A stretch of DNA of 33,273 nucleotides from assembly GCF_029865925.1 (NCBI RefSeq), contig NZ_JARXAI010000062.1:1-33273 (forward strand), written 5' to 3'. The translations under genes and the position numbers were made by a program. The notes beneath the pieces are model-generated. The model was not told where the DNA came from, made no database searches, and worked only from the letters and a program-made list of their open reading frames with translations. Positions 1 to 9,377 of the stretch are shown here, in pieces. How positions within the stretch are numbered: position 1 is the first letter of the stretch; every line of letters begins with the position of its first letter. The DNA comes from Sphingorhabdus sp. Lineage in GTDB: Bacteria; Pseudomonadota; Alphaproteobacteria; Sphingomonadales; Sphingomonadaceae.

Positions 1-25
1 GAACATAGCCCCTGCGGAACGGAGG

Positions 26-793
26 TCAAGTGGCTTCGGAAAAGGTCCGTTGCGACTTTTTGATGCGGGCATAGCTCATCATACTGAATGGCAGCATTCC
101 GGCGTATAAGATACCAACACCAATGAGGGCAACCCAAGGCGCAGCAACCAACGTTGCCACAAACAAGCTAACCGCGGCGAGCGCCATAAAGCGAACGCTG
201 CGCCGGATCTTAATCGACGACCAGCTATAGGTTGCAACATTGGAAACCATCAAAAATGCACAAAGCAAAAGCCAAGGGGCAAGGAGGCGATAGTCACGTA
301 CCCACTCTGCACCCGTCTCAAACCAGATCATCATCGGCAGCAGTGCCAGCGCGGCGCCCGGCGGCGATGGAACGCCTGTGTTAAATCCGGCAGATTTATG
401 TGGTTGGTTTTCGGTGTCGATCTGCGCGTTAAACCGTGCCAGTCGAAGCGCGGCGCAGAGCACAAAAAATACCGATATTGTCCAGCCAAAGCGCGGCATG
501 TCCTGCATAACCCACATATATATGATCAACGCCGGCGTTGCCCCGAACGCAATAACGTCAGATAGCGAGTCCAGTTCAGCACCAAAGCGGCTCTCGCCCT
601 TCAACATACGCGCAATGCGTCCGTCCATGGCGTCGAGCACACCGGCAATGACGATAGCCGCCACCGCGTTTTCCCAACGCCCCTGCATCGCAAACCACGC
701 GCCGGACAAGCCGGTGCATAGTGCAAAAGCAGTAACAGCATTCGGGGCAAGTGCCCGTAAAGGAATTCCAGGCCGGGAGGAATGCGCGCCCAT
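26..793 (-). CDS. pssA: CDP-diacylglycerol--serine O-phosphatidyltransferase (phosphatidylserine synthase)
   Basis: Makes phosphatidylserine from CDP-diacylglycerol and serine at the inner membrane, the step before PE synthesis. The full CDP-alcohol phosphotransferase signature DG-x2-AR-x8-G-x3-D-x3-D is present: D57 G58, A61 R62, G71, D75, D79. The rest is hydrophobic, with several membrane segments to about residue 240 and a short basic tail. The reading frame is open to a TTG at 796, but the ATG at 793 is preferred. It shares one base with the psd stop (TGATG), which implies translational coupling. Length (255 aa) fits the bacterial type II PssA family. Psd, the next enzyme of the pathway, lies directly upstream in the same operon. 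The stop is 25 bases from the window edge, so the terminator is not visible. Confidence 0.95.
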   Translation of the reverse strand: MGAHSSRPGIPLRALAPNAVTAFALCTGLSGAWFAMQGRWENAVAAIVIAGVLDAMDGRIARMLKGESRFGAELDSLSDVIAFGATPALIIYMWVMQDMPRFGWTISVFFVLCAALRLARFNAQIDTENQPHKSAGFNTGVPSPPGAALALLPMMIWFETGAEWVRDYRLLAPWLLLCAFLMVSNVATYSWSSIKIRRSVRFMALAAVSLFVATLVAAPWVALIGVGILYAGMLPFSMMSYARIKKSQRTFSEAT

Positions 794-1527
794 CAATGCG
801 CGACGGCGATCAGGTCCTGATCCACGCCGATTTCAGCGAGAACCGTTTCACCAGCAACGCAACGCTGGCCCTTTATGACCCGCGAAGACGTGCCATGGGG
901 CAAATAAACGTCAACACGGCTGCCAAAACGGATGAGGCCGACACGTTGGCCATTGGCAACGCTGTCCCCTTCTTTGACGAAGGCAACAATGCGGCGCGCA
1001 ACCAATCCGGCAATTTGTGTAAAACCAATGCGGACGCCATCGCTGCGTTCAACAAGGAAATGCTGGCGTTCGTTTTCCTCGCTGGCCTTATCAAGGTCAG
1101 CGTTCAGAAATTTTCCGGCAATATACACAACGCGCTTAATTGTGCCGCGAATGGGTGTCCGGTTGATGTGCACATCAAACACGCTCATAAAAATCGACAC
1201 GCGGGTCATTGGCTGGTCGCCAAGTCCATAAGGTCCGCGCAATTCAACAGGCGGGTGAACTTTTTCGATCAAGGTCACAAGTCCGTCGGCCGGCGCGACA
1301 ACAAAGCGTTCATCAATGGGTGTCGCACGCGCTGGATCACGGAAGAATGACAATGTCCAAACAGTAACGGCGCCCATGGGCCATGCCAGCGTTTCCCACG
1401 CCATAAAGGCAAAAAACAGGGTTATGCCAGCGGCGATAAGTCCGAATTTACGGCCCTCGGGGTGAATGGGAGGAAACGACCATTTCGCGACGCCGGAGCC
1501 CCGGTTTGTCAATTCTTGTCTACTCAT
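793..1527 (-). CDS. psd: Phosphatidylserine decarboxylase proenzyme
   Basis: Decarboxylates phosphatidylserine to phosphatidylethanolamine. It is made as a proenzyme that self-cleaves to give a pyruvoyl cofactor. The cleavage site is visible as G202-S203 in [11 protein letters not shown], so the alpha chain would be about 42 residues. The other expected catalytic parts are D81 in the APADG motif and H120 in FDVHINR. Two hydrophobic stretches near residues 28-62 would anchor it to the membrane. At 244 aa it matches the short PSD-A subclass common in alphaproteobacteria, not the longer E. coli type. It is first in a two-gene operon with pssA. Its start at 1527 faces icd across a 152-base divergent intergenic region that must hold both promoters. 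A 6-bp inverted repeat, CCACCA (1578-1583)/TGGTGG (1603-1608), lies there, of unknown meaning. Confidence 0.95.
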   Translation of the reverse strand: MSRQELTNRGSGVAKWSFPPIHPEGRKFGLIAAGITLFFAFMAWETLAWPMGAVTVWTLSFFRDPARATPIDERFVVAPADGLVTLIEKVHPPVELRGPYGLGDQPMTRVSIFMSVFDVHINRTPIRGTIKRVVYIAGKFLNADLDKASEENERQHFLVERSDGVRIGFTQIAGLVARRIVAFVKEGDSVANGQRVGLIRFGSRVDVYLPHGTSSRVIKGQRCVAGETVLAEIGVDQDLIAVAH

Positions 1528-1679
1528 TACGCTTAGCTAGGGGATACCTCGCAATCTTACAACCTTAGATGCCAGTTCCACCATCTTCCAACAATATCAG
1601 GGTGGTGGTTGAACAAATGGCAGACTTTGCTATGGCACCGATCAACAACCCATCTCCCTAATGGAAAGTTCTCTCTGCC

Positions 1680-2900
1680 ATGGCAAAAATTAAGGTCAAA
1701 AACCCGGTCGTTGAACTCGATGGCGACGAGATGACTCGTATCATTTGGGAGTGGATACGCGAACGTCTCATTTTGCCATATCTCGATATCGACCTTAAAT
1801 ATTATGATTTAGGCATGGAATATCGGGACAAGACCAATGACAAGGTTACCGTTGAATCCGCCAATGCCATTCGCGAGTTCGGCGTCGGCGTGAAATGCGC
1901 TACTATTACACCAGATGAGGCCCGCGTTGAAGAATTCGGCCTGCAGAAAATGTGGAAATCACCCAACGGCACCATCCGCAATATCCTTGGTGGCGTCGTC
2001 TTCCGTGAACCAATCGTCATTGATAACGTACCGCGCTTGATCCCCGGCTGGACGGACCCAATTGTTATTGGCCGTCATGCTTTTGGTGACCAATATCGCG
2101 CAACCGATTTCCTCGTCCCTGGTCCTGGCACGCTTCGTCTTGTGTGGGATGGCGATGATGGCCAGCGGATTGACGAAGAAGTGTTTCGTTACCCGTCACC
2201 CGGCGTTGCACTGGCTATGTACAATCTCGATGACTCCATCCGCGACTTTGCGCGGGCGTCCTTGAATTATGGCGTCACCCGCGAATGGCCGGTCTATCTG
2301 TCCACCAAGAATACGATCCTGAAATATTATGATGGTCGGTTCAAGGACCTGTTTCAGGAAGTGTTCGAGACAGAATTCGCCGAAAAGTTCAAGGAGCTGG
2401 GCATTGTCTACGAACATCGTTTGATCGACGATATGGTTGCTTCGGCGCTTAAATGGTCAGGAAAGTTCATCTGGGCTTGTAAGAATTATGACGGCGACGT
2501 GCAGTCCGATCAGGTTGCGCAGGGCTTTGGTTCTCTTGGCCTTATGACCTCCATTCTGATGACGCCAGATGGCAAGACTGTTGAAGCAGAAGCCGCGCAC
2601 GGCACGGTCACGCGCCACTTCCGCCAGCATCAGCAGGGCAAGGCGACGTCGACCAACCCGATTGCGTCAATCTTCGCATGGACTGGCGGCCTAAAATTCC
2701 GTGGCAAATTTGACGAAACGCCAGACGTTACACGCTTTGCAGAAACGCTTGAGGAAGTGTGCATCCAGACTGTTGAAGACGGCCAGATGACAAAGGATCT
2801 CGCAATCCTGATCGGTCCGGATCAGGCGTGGATGACCACGGAGCAATTCTTCGAGCAAGTGCGCGCCAATCTCGAAATCAAAATGGGCAGCTGGATGTAA
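1680..2900 (+). CDS. icd: Isocitrate dehydrogenase, NADP-dependent
   Basis: TCA-cycle enzyme that oxidatively decarboxylates isocitrate to 2-oxoglutarate with NADP+. The 406-aa length and sequence ([20 protein letters not shown] at the start; [15 protein letters not shown] late) place it in the homodimeric IDH class shared by alphaproteobacteria and eukaryotes, not the E. coli-type class. The isopropylmalate/isocitrate dehydrogenase fold spans nearly the whole chain. A weak Shine-Dalgarno (GGAAAG) lies about 11 bases before the ATG. It is a single-gene unit: psd is divergent upstream, alaS is convergent downstream, and an intrinsic terminator follows the stop. recA, alaS and icd lying close together is, from memory, a common alphaproteobacterial arrangement. 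Confidence 0.96.
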   Translation: MAKIKVKNPVVELDGDEMTRIIWEWIRERLILPYLDIDLKYYDLGMEYRDKTNDKVTVESANAIREFGVGVKCATITPDEARVEEFGLQKMWKSPNGTIRNILGGVVFREPIVIDNVPRLIPGWTDPIVIGRHAFGDQYRATDFLVPGPGTLRLVWDGDDGQRIDEEVFRYPSPGVALAMYNLDDSIRDFARASLNYGVTREWPVYLSTKNTILKYYDGRFKDLFQEVFETEFAEKFKELGIVYEHRLIDDMVASALKWSGKFIWACKNYDGDVQSDQVAQGFGSLGLMTSILMTPDGKTVEAEAAHGTVTRHFRQHQQGKATSTNPIASIFAWTGGLKFRGKFDETPDVTRFAETLEEVCIQTVEDGQMTKDLAILIGPDQAWMTTEQFFEQVRANLEIKMGSWM

Positions 2901-2923
2901 ATCCAACCCTTTTGAAAACATCG

Positions 2924-2954
2924 AAGCGCGGGCGGCAACTCTCGCGCTTTTTTA
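2924..2954 (+). terminator. Rho-independent terminator of icd
   Basis: Perfect 7-bp GC-rich stem, AAGCGCG (2924-2930) pairing with CGCGCTT (2943-2949), with a 12-base loop, followed directly by a T run to 2953. It lies 24 bases after the icd stop and before the convergent alaS 3' end, so it most likely ends icd transcription. Orientation is set by the T tract on the plus strand. Confidence 0.85.
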
Positions 2955-3059
2955 TTGCCCTGCCCTACTCATGCAGCATATGGGGAAGGTACATGTCAGG
3001 CGGGAGATACAGCAAGATGGAGGCCTTGAAGAAGCCCCCAAAGCGTAAGTGCACACCTC

Positions 3060-5702
3060 TTATCCGGCTATCTTTGCCTTGATTGCGTCCAGTGCGGCCT
3101 GCGCCAACTCCGCGCCCGCTGGACCACCGCCTTGCGCCATGTCCGGACGTCCGCCACCACCTTGCGCACCCATGGCTTCGGTTGCCGCACGCACAAGATC
3201 TGGCGCCGCCACTGTGCCATGATATGCAGGTGAAACAGCCACGACAACAGTATTGCTATTTTCATTGGCAGCAATGATCGCCACGATGCCCGCGCCGATG
3301 GCCTTCATCTGCTCATCCGCGAGGCCGCGGAGAGCCTTCGGTTCAATTCCAGTGATGACCTGCCCTATGAAAGTGACATCACCGATTTTCTCGGCTTCGG
3401 CCTTGGGGCCGTTACCACCGGACAGCGCCAATGCGTTCTTTGCTTCGGAAAGCTCTTTTTCCATGCGCTTGCGTTCGCTGATAAGCGTTTCGATGCGCGC
3501 GCTTACTTCGTCCGGTGCGGTCTTCAACATCGCGGCCACGTTCTTCAATTGTGTTTCACGGCCAACAAGCCACAAGCGTGCGGCCTCTCCCGTCAGCGCC
3601 TCGATACGGCGTATGCCGCTTGCCACGGCGCCTTCGGATACGATCGTGAACAAAGCGATGTCACCCAATGCGTTGACATGGGTGCCTCCGCATAGTTCGA
3701 GCGAGTAATGGCTGTCGTCCGTTTTGCCCATCGTCAGAACGCGGACTTCGTCGCCATATTTCTCACCGAACAATGCAAGCGCACCAGCGGCAACGGCATC
3801 ATCCGGGGTCATCAACCGGGTTGTGACCGCTTGGTTCCCGCGGATTTGCGCATTCACATCAGCCTCAATCAGCGCGATATCTTGCGGACCGACTGCCTGA
3901 TTATGCGAGAAGTCGAAGCGCAAGCGGTCTGGCGCGACCAAGCTGCCCTTTTGCGTCACATGCTCGCCAAGACGATTGCGCAGCGATGCATGCAGCAAAT
4001 GCGTGGCGCTATGGTTCGCGCGCAGTGAATCACGGCGTTCAGTGTCGATCTTCAACGTGACAAAATCGCCAACCTTGATCTCGCCTGTACCAATTGTCAC
4101 CTGATGCGCATGCAAACGCCCGAGCGGCTTTGTGGTGTCCGTTACTTCACCGCGCATATTGCTGCTTGAAATAACGCCAGCATCGCCCATCTGGCCGCCG
4201 CTTTCGCCATAAAAGGGTGTTTGATTGGTAATGACAGTAACGGCGTCGTTGGCCGCTGCCGATTGCACTTCGATGCCGTCTTTAACGAGAGCCACCACCT
4301 GCCCCTCGCCTTCGCTTGCGGCATAGCCAGTGAATTCGGTCGCGCTGGCGCGTTCGGCAATGTCGAACCACACATCATCAGATGCCTTCGCGCCAGAACC
4401 CTTCCAAGCGGCGCGTGCCATCGCTTTTTGATTATTCATCGCGGTTTCAAAGCCAGCCTGATCAATGCCAAAGCCCTGCGCACGCAGCGCGTCTTCGGTG
4501 AGATCATATGGAAAACCGAACGTGTCATAGAGCTTAAACGCGGTATCGCCCGCTAAAATATCGCCCGACGTCATACCAGCCGTTGCTTCATCAAGCAGCT
4601 TAATGCCCTTATCGAGCGTCCGTCGGAATTGTGTTTCTTCCTGCTTTAACGTTGCTTCAATCAACGACTGCGCGCGCAAGAGTTCGGGGTAAGCCGCACC
4701 CATTTCGGCGGCAAGACTATCAACCAGACGGTGCATCAGCGGCTCTTTCGCGCCAAGAATATGCGCGTGGCGCATCGCCCGGCGCATGATCCTGCGCAAG
4801 ACATAGCCGCGACCTTCATTGGATGGCATAACACCATCGGCCAGCAAGAAGCTTGTCGACCGCAAATGGTCTGCGATCACGCGATGGCTTGCCTTTTGCT
4901 CGCCGACAGCTTTTGTGCCTGTGAGCTCTTCAGAGGCATTAATCAGTGCTTTGAAGGTGTCTGTGTCGTAATTGTCAGGAACGCCCTGCATGACCGCTGC
5001 AATGCGCTCAAGCCCCATACCAGTGTCGATCGATGGCTTGGGCAATGGCACGTCCGTCCCATCGTCCTGCCGCTCGAACTGCATGAACACGAGGTTCCAG
5101 ATTTCGACGAAACGGTCGCCATCTTCATCGGGGCTTCCAGGCGGAGCGCCGAAAATATGATCGCCATGGTCATAGAATATTTCGCTGCATGGCCCACAAG
5201 GTCCAGTGTCGCCCATTGACCAGAAGTTATCGTTGGTCGAAATCCGGATGATGCGTTCTTCGGGAAGCCCGGCAATCTTGCGCCACAGGTCAAACGCCTC
5301 GTCATCCGTATGATAGACCGTGGTCGTCAAACGCGACGGGTCAAGACCCCATTCTTTGGTCAGCAGCGTCCATGCATGGGTGATCGCTTGTTCTTTAAAA
5401 TAATCGCCGAACGAGAAATTGCCGATCATTTCGAAAAATGTGTGGTGACGCGCGGTGTACCCGACATTGTCTAGATCATTATGCTTGCCGCCTGCGCGCA
5501 CGCATTTCTGACTTGAAGCTGCACGCGGCGTTTCGCGGCTTTCAAGGCCGGTGAACACATTTTTGAAGGGTACCATCCCGGCATTGACGAACATCAATGT
5601 TGGGTCGTTATACGGCACGAGTGGCGCGGACTGCACCACGTCATGTTTGGCACCACCGAAATAATCGAGGAAGCCGCGGCGAATATCATTGGACGATGTC
5701 AT
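3060..5702 (-). CDS. alaS: Alanyl-tRNA synthetase
   Basis: Charges tRNA-Ala and edits mischarged Ser/Gly. The class II aminoacylation domain is N-terminal (RRGFLDYF near the start; the [11 protein letters not shown] region). The editing domain shows its zinc/active-site motifs HSATH and, further on, CGGTH. A coiled-coil stretch ([14 protein letters not shown]) and a glycine-rich C-Ala end ([13 protein letters not shown]) complete the family's domain order. Length (880 aa) is normal. It lies downstream of recA but is separated from it by a ureohydrolase gene and a GST gene, all on the minus strand. The upstream gap to GST is 63 bases, so it may be co-transcribed or have its own promoter. I see no strong terminator after it on the minus strand. 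Confidence 0.97.
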   Translation of the reverse strand: MTSSNDIRRGFLDYFGGAKHDVVQSAPLVPYNDPTLMFVNAGMVPFKNVFTGLESRETPRAASSQKCVRAGGKHNDLDNVGYTARHHTFFEMIGNFSFGDYFKEQAITHAWTLLTKEWGLDPSRLTTTVYHTDDEAFDLWRKIAGLPEERIIRISTNDNFWSMGDTGPCGPCSEIFYDHGDHIFGAPPGSPDEDGDRFVEIWNLVFMQFERQDDGTDVPLPKPSIDTGMGLERIAAVMQGVPDNYDTDTFKALINASEELTGTKAVGEQKASHRVIADHLRSTSFLLADGVMPSNEGRGYVLRRIMRRAMRHAHILGAKEPLMHRLVDSLAAEMGAAYPELLRAQSLIEATLKQEETQFRRTLDKGIKLLDEATAGMTSGDILAGDTAFKLYDTFGFPYDLTEDALRAQGFGIDQAGFETAMNNQKAMARAAWKGSGAKASDDVWFDIAERASATEFTGYAASEGEGQVVALVKDGIEVQSAAANDAVTVITNQTPFYGESGGQMGDAGVISSSNMRGEVTDTTKPLGRLHAHQVTIGTGEIKVGDFVTLKIDTERRDSLRANHSATHLLHASLRNRLGEHVTQKGSLVAPDRLRFDFSHNQAVGPQDIALIEADVNAQIRGNQAVTTRLMTPDDAVAAGALALFGEKYGDEVRVLTMGKTDDSHYSLELCGGTHVNALGDIALFTIVSEGAVASGIRRIEALTGEAARLWLVGRETQLKNVAAMLKTAPDEVSARIETLISERKRMEKELSEAKNALALSGGNGPKAEAEKIGDVTFIGQVITGIEPKALRGLADEQMKAIGAGIVAIIAANENSNTVVVAVSPAYHGTVAAPDLVRAATEAMGAQGGGGRPDMAQGGGPAGAELAQAALDAIKAKIAG

Positions 5703-5765
5703 AGTGTCAGCGACTTAGGGAACGACTCGCTATGCTGCAAGCCAGATATGCAGTTTGTGGTCCCT

Positions 5766-6392
5766 TTACGCATAGGCATAAGGCCCGCCCTTTTCCAATG
5801 CGGTTTGAAACGCGGGGCGTGCATGGATTTTTTCGACAAAAGCCGAAAGGTTTGGCAGGTTTGCAGCCTTACCCATTTTGACGGCCGCTTCGGCGGGAAA
5901 GCTCATCATGATATCGGCACCGGTCAGGCTGTCCCCGACAAACCAACCTGTGGCTTTCAGGGTCTCATCCATAAATGCAAAATGGCTGTCCAATTGTTGC
6001 TGGATACGCGGGTGCAAAGGCGCAGCAGCTTCGCCCAAGCGCGCGGTGTAAAGGTTAAGCAAGATTGGTGTCATCACCGAACCTTCGGCAAAGTGCATGA
6101 ATTCCAGGTAGCGGATATGCAGATCGGTATCGCGCGCTGGGACAAGATGCCCCCCATTATGACGCTCGCACAGATATTCCACGATGGCGGCGGATTCGAA
6201 AATCAGTTTCCCGTCATCTTCAATCATCGGCGACTTGCCCAATGGATGGACCTTTAAGAGTGCATCTGGCGCGAGGTTGGTCACCGCATCGCGCGCATGA
6301 TGGCGGATGTCATAAGGAAGATTCAACTCTTCGAGCAACCACAAGATGCGCTGCGAACGGGAGTTATTGAGATGGTGTACAATGATGCTCAT
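5766..6392 (-). CDS. Glutathione S-transferase family protein
   Basis: Predicted soluble GST. It has an N-terminal thioredoxin-like domain (about residues 1-80) and a C-terminal all-helical domain (about 90-200). Visible signatures are the start HHLNNSRSQRILWLLEELNL, the cis-proline area (LGKSPMI), the glutathione gamma-glutamyl binding pair E-S in FESAAIVEYL, and the C-terminal N-capping region LTGADIMMSF. The N-terminal sequence resembles the yeast Gtt1-like branch, so the catalytic residue may be a serine, but I cannot assign a substrate. The start at 6392 has a good Shine-Dalgarno (AAAGGGAA, about 9 bases upstream). It lies only 11 bases after the ureohydrolase stop, so the two genes form a transcription unit. 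Confidence 0.9.
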   Translation of the reverse strand: MSIIVHHLNNSRSQRILWLLEELNLPYDIRHHARDAVTNLAPDALLKVHPLGKSPMIEDDGKLIFESAAIVEYLCERHNGGHLVPARDTDLHIRYLEFMHFAEGSVMTPILLNLYTARLGEAAAPLHPRIQQQLDSHFAFMDETLKATGWFVGDSLTGADIMMSFPAEAAVKMGKAANLPNLSAFVEKIHARPAFQTALEKGGPYAYA

Positions 6393-6403
6393 GGCTGTTC
6401 CCT

Positions 6404-7222
6404 TTATGATTGGTCGTTATTTTGATGTATATGCGCGGCAACTTCCCGCACAAGCTTTGCGGCGACGATAGCGGTAATGTCGTTCACATCGCGTGTGGGA
6501 TTAAGCTCCACAATGTCCGCACCAACAATGTGCGCCTTCTGTTTGGCAAGGACGGACAATAACTCGCGTATGGTCAAACCACCGGGCTCTGGATGCGCCA
6601 CGCCAGGCGCTTCGGACGGGTCAATGCCATCCAGATCGATGCTGATATACAATGGGCCGTCAAGTGCGGGCACTTGCGCTGCCTGGAAGTTTAGCATGGG
6701 AATGATTTCGACATTGTAGCGTTCGGCCTGTTCGCGGCAATGCGTGTTCAATGTGCGAATACCAACCTGCACTAGGCGCGTTGCATGGCCGGCTTCTAAT
6801 ATCCGTGCAAAAGGCGACGCATGGCTGCGCGGGTTACCTTCAAAATCGGCATAGATATCTGGATGCGCATCAAAATGTAGGATGTTAAGCGGCCCGTGCC
6901 GCGCTGCCAACGCTGCAACAATTGGAAAAGTTACGGCATGGTCCCCGCCGAGTGATAGTGGGATCGCACCGGCATCCATAGTCTCGGTGACCGCCTGTTT
7001 GATCATCGCATCATCGGCAACACGGTCGACGTCCGACAGCGGCAGATCGCCAAGGTCTTTGAACGCGATATCTGTGCCGATTTTATGGCCCGATTGCGCA
7101 AACAGATTGCCCCGGTCGCTCCACAAGGCCGCGCGGATTGCGGCCGGTGCAAGGGCAGCACCGCGCTCGAATGAGCTGTTTTGGTCGGTTGGTAATCCAA
7201 TAAGATGAATGATAGGCTTCAT
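6404..7222 (-). CDS. Arginase/agmatinase-family ureohydrolase (plant-arginase-like)
   Basis: Binuclear Mn ureohydrolase that releases urea from a guanidino substrate. All metal-site motifs are present: GGDH (92-95), DAHPD (118-122), the SxDxDxxDPxxAPG block (194-207) and the late acidic motif VEL (E239). The context DAHPDIYADFEGN...SHASPFARI...GIR, with GADIVELNPTRDVNDITA and KLVRE, is very close to what I recall of plant arginases, which branch within the agmatinase side of the family. The substrate could therefore be arginine, agmatine or another guanidino acid, and cannot be fixed from sequence. No clear Shine-Dalgarno precedes the ATG at 7222. It is followed 11 bases later by GST. An arginine-succinylation operon also lies in this window (29474-32965), so arginine may have two fates here. 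Confidence 0.88.
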   Translation of the reverse strand: MKPIIHLIGLPTDQNSSFERGAALAPAAIRAALWSDRGNLFAQSGHKIGTDIAFKDLGDLPLSDVDRVADDAMIKQAVTETMDAGAIPLSLGGDHAVTFPIVAALAARHGPLNILHFDAHPDIYADFEGNPRSHASPFARILEAGHATRLVQVGIRTLNTHCREQAERYNVEIIPMLNFQAAQVPALDGPLYISIDLDGIDPSEAPGVAHPEPGGLTIRELLSVLAKQKAHIVGADIVELNPTRDVNDITAIVAAKLVREVAAHIHQNNDQS

Positions 7223-7326
7223 ATGGGCAGTTGGGCCGCCGCTATCATATCTGTCAAGTCTCGTGCGGCTCTAGCTTTGCCTTTATGCGCCCCAATAGCG
7301 AAGCCTCAACCTAAGCAGACACAAAT

Positions 7327-7356
7327 GACCCGCCCCAGGGTGGACCAGGGCGGGTC
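7327..7356 (-). terminator. Hairpin downstream of recA, probable terminator
   Basis: Perfect 9-bp stem GACCCGCCC (7327-7335)/GGGCGGGTC (7348-7356) with a 12-base loop, in the 191-base gap between the recA stop and the ureohydrolase start. On the minus strand it is followed by ATTTGTGT, a poor T tract, so termination efficiency is uncertain. It would separate the SOS-controlled recA transcript from the downstream metabolic genes. Confidence 0.55.
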
Positions 7357-7413
7357 GAAAGCAGCAGCCTCAGGCAAGGCCGCGCTTGTTCTTAAAAAAG
7401 GGAAGCTGTCGTT

Positions 7414-8493
7414 TTAAACGTCGTCGTCCGCTTCGGGGCCTGTCATCAGGACCTCAGCCACTTCTTCCGTCTTTCCGCGGATGGCTGCTTCCAACCGCGC
7501 CGCAACTTCAGGATTTTCAGTCAGGTAACTTTTCGAATTCTCGCGACCTTGCCCGATACGGATCGAATCATAGCTGAACCAGCTACCTGATTTCTCAACC
7601 AATCCGGCCTTCACACCCAGATCGAGCAGTTCACCCGTTTTGGAAATGCCTTCGCCATACATGATATCAAATTCGACCTGCTTAAACGGCGGAGCCACCT
7701 TGTTCTTCACAACCTTCACGCGGGTCGTGTTACCCACAATATCTTCACCTGCCTTGATTTGGCCCGTGCGGCGGATGTCCAAACGCACCGACGCATAAAA
7801 TTTCAACGCATTGCCGCCCGTTGTCGTTTCAGGCGAACCGTACATCACACCAATCTTCATACGAATCTGGTTGATGAAAATAACCATGCAGTTCGAACGG
7901 CTTATCGAGCCGGTGATTTTGCGGAGCGCTTGGCTCATCAATCGCGCTTGCAGACCAACATGGCTATCGCCCATCTCGCCCTCGATTTCTGCGCGCGGAA
8001 CGAGTGCAGCCACCGAGTCGATCACAATGATATCCACCGCGTTTGAACGCACGAGCGTATCGGCGATCTCAAGCGCCTGCTCACCCGTATCAGGCTGAGA
8101 CACGATCAAATTATCGATATCCACACCAAGCTTCTTGGCATAGCCGGGGTCAAGCGCATGCTCCGCGTCAATGAATGCCGCGGTACCACCCGCCTTCTGC
8201 GCCTCTGCAATTACGTGCAGAGTCAGCGTTGTCTTACCCGAGCTTTCAGGGCCGTAAATTTCAATCACGCGGCCTTTTGGCAATCCACCAATGCCAAGCG
8301 CTATGTCGAGCCCAAGCGAGCCAGTCGACACCGCATCAATGCTAATCGCTTCACGGCTGCCCAGCTTCATCGCTGAACCCTTACCGAATGCGCGATCAAT
8401 TTGCGCCAAGGCTGCTTCTAGTGCCTTTTCACGTTCCGAATTTTTCATACCGTTTGCCTGATTCCCGTCAATAATTTTGAGACTTGCTGCCAT
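7414..8493 (-). CDS. recA: Recombinase RecA
   Basis: DNA strand-exchange recombinase and co-protease for LexA cleavage. In the 359-aa product the Walker A motif GPESSGKT is at residues 81-88, followed by typical RecA core blocks ([32 protein letters not shown], loop L2 around the [27 protein letters not shown] region) and an acidic C-terminal tail (EADDDV). The start at 8493 is chosen because AAGGAG sits 7-8 bases upstream and the product begins MAASLKI like alphaproteobacterial RecA. The frame is open to a GTG at 8556, but that codon has no ribosome site and lies 15 bases from the LexA box. An SOS box upstream (8571-8585) indicates LexA control. Confidence 0.97.
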   Translation of the reverse strand: MAASLKIIDGNQANGMKNSEREKALEAALAQIDRAFGKGSAMKLGSREAISIDAVSTGSLGLDIALGIGGLPKGRVIEIYGPESSGKTTLTLHVIAEAQKAGGTAAFIDAEHALDPGYAKKLGVDIDNLIVSQPDTGEQALEIADTLVRSNAVDIIVIDSVAALVPRAEIEGEMGDSHVGLQARLMSQALRKITGSISRSNCMVIFINQIRMKIGVMYGSPETTTGGNALKFYASVRLDIRRTGQIKAGEDIVGNTTRVKVVKNKVAPPFKQVEFDIMYGEGISKTGELLDLGVKAGLVEKSGSWFSYDSIRIGQGRENSKSYLTENPEVAARLEAAIRGKTEEVAEVLMTGPEADDDV

Positions 8494-8570
8494 TTTCCCA
8501 CTCCTTAGCGTCATGCCTGGTTCCGAAAACCCTTCCAGAATAACAGCTATGTACACCTTCTGTTCTAAAA

Positions 8571-8585
8571 GAACAAGAGCAGAAC
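8571..8585 (-). promoter_or_regulatory. LexA (SOS) box of recA
   Basis: On the minus strand this reads GTTC-TGCTCTT-GTTC, an exact match to the alphaproteobacterial LexA operator GTTC-N7-GTTC, a direct repeat. It lies 78 bases upstream of the recA ATG. The downstream half-site also forms an inverted pair with a GAAC, giving GTTC-TAAAA-GAAC over 8562-8574, so a third half-site touches the box. The core promoter is not assigned with confidence: TTGTTC with a poor TACATA 17 bases later is only a candidate. Confidence 0.85.
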
Positions 8586-8597
8586 AAAAAAATTTAT

Positions 8598-8747
8598 TTA
8601 TGCTATTTCAAAACCGAAAGTGCCCAGTTGCGCGCCGTCTTTGCTAATTTTCTGCGACGGCTGCTGCGCATCTTGCGCAAAAGAGGGTGTTGCTAGTGAC
8701 GCCAGTGACACAGAAGCGGCCAGTGCCAGCTTATTAGCGAAATTCAT
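8598..8747 (-). pseudogene. Truncated 5' remnant, probably of an M13 (neprilysin-type) secreted metallopeptidase; 49 codons
   Basis: A 49-codon frame with a proper ATG and Shine-Dalgarno (GGAG at 8755-8758, 7 bases upstream). The product has a clear Sec signal peptide: residues 1-24, MNFANKLAL then a hydrophobic core ending in TPSFA, with cleavage before QDAQQ. The mature part would be about 25 residues ending [12 protein letters not shown]. From memory, 'LGTFGFD-x-AGMD' shortly after the signal peptide is characteristic of sphingomonad M13 peptidases, whose catalytic domain follows. Here the frame stops exactly at that point and runs into the recA promoter. The likely explanation is a deletion that removed the rest of a peptidase gene. 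It could instead be a genuine tiny secreted protein; start and signal peptide are intact, so it may still be translated. Confidence 0.6.
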
Positions 8748-8810
8748 GCTTATACTCCCCGGAAAGATATGGGAAACGACTACAACGGACGGAACGATGC
8801 CTCCAAAGGC

Positions 8811-9377
8811 TTATCCACCAGACGCAATTGCTTTCGACCGGCGTCGCCATTTCACGCTCACCCGCCAACGCCAGAACAACGCTGCGATAAAATAGCCTAT
8901 GATAGCCATACCGATAGAAATTATGGCAAGCCCGGCAATGCCCTGCAAAAGTGCAAGTGGGGCTTCGTTCCAGACATAGTCACCCCAAGCAGAAAGTGGC
9001 GCGGAAGTCTCTATCAGCTGGTAAAAGTGGCCCGACCCATTGTTTAAGCGAAGCACGGACTCGCCAACGTAAACCGATCCGAACAAGATAAACGGAGTTG
9101 TCGCAGGCATGCTCAGAAAGGTCATGGCTGCGCCGATGGGAATATTGGCCCTGAAAGGTAGTGCCAAAAGCGCCACGCCTGCAATTTGCACACCAGGTAT
9201 CAAAAGAAAAATGCCCACCAGCAAGCCAAGTGCTACACCGCGCGGGACGGAGCGACGCGTAAAACGCCAAAGCGCCGGATGGAAAACGCGCTGCGCAAAC
9301 GGTCGCAAGAAGCGACTGCGCTCAAAGCTGTCACGTGTTGGCGCTTGCTGCTGAAGCCAGGCGTTAAATTTACTCAT
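8811..9377 (-). CDS. DUF2062 domain membrane protein
   Basis: 188-aa membrane protein of unknown function. The DUF2062 pattern is visible. A basic N-terminus (about residues 1-45, [16 protein letters not shown]) leads into a hydrophobic helix ([21 protein letters not shown]), then [38 protein letters not shown], and a C-terminal membrane helix around [24 protein letters not shown] before a basic tail. Its ATG overlaps the smpB stop by 4 bases (ATGA), so it is translationally coupled to smpB and is last in the dapA-smpB operon. The family is widespread in proteobacteria, and no biochemical role can be stated. Confidence 0.85.
   Translation of the reverse strand: MSKFNAWLQQQAPTRDSFERSRFLRPFAQRVFHPALWRFTRRSVPRGVALGLLVGIFLLIPGVQIAGVALLALPFRANIPIGAAMTFLSMPATTPFILFGSVYVGESVLRLNNGSGHFYQLIETSAPLSAWGDYVWNEAPLALLQGIAGLAIISIGMAIIGYFIAALFWRWRVSVKWRRRSKAIASGG

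Noticed and set aside
751-1350. Plus-strand open frame of about 200 codons opposite psd
   Set aside because: It is antisense to a clear psd gene with all catalytic motifs; the translated product has no recognisable features.
3019-3039. Hairpin GGAGGCCTT/AAGCCCCC between icd and alaS as an alaS terminator
   Set aside because: The stem needs a bulge and a wobble pair, and no T run follows on the minus strand.
7414-8556. Longer recA reading frame from a GTG at 8556
   Set aside because: No Shine-Dalgarno before it, residues not RecA-like, and it begins 15 bases from the LexA box; the ATG at 8493 has AAGGAG at correct spacing.
8620-8895. Plus-strand 91-codon frame upstream of recA
   Set aside because: It lies opposite the signal-peptide-bearing stub and the DUF2062 end, has no good ribosome site, and its composition looks like an antisense shadow.
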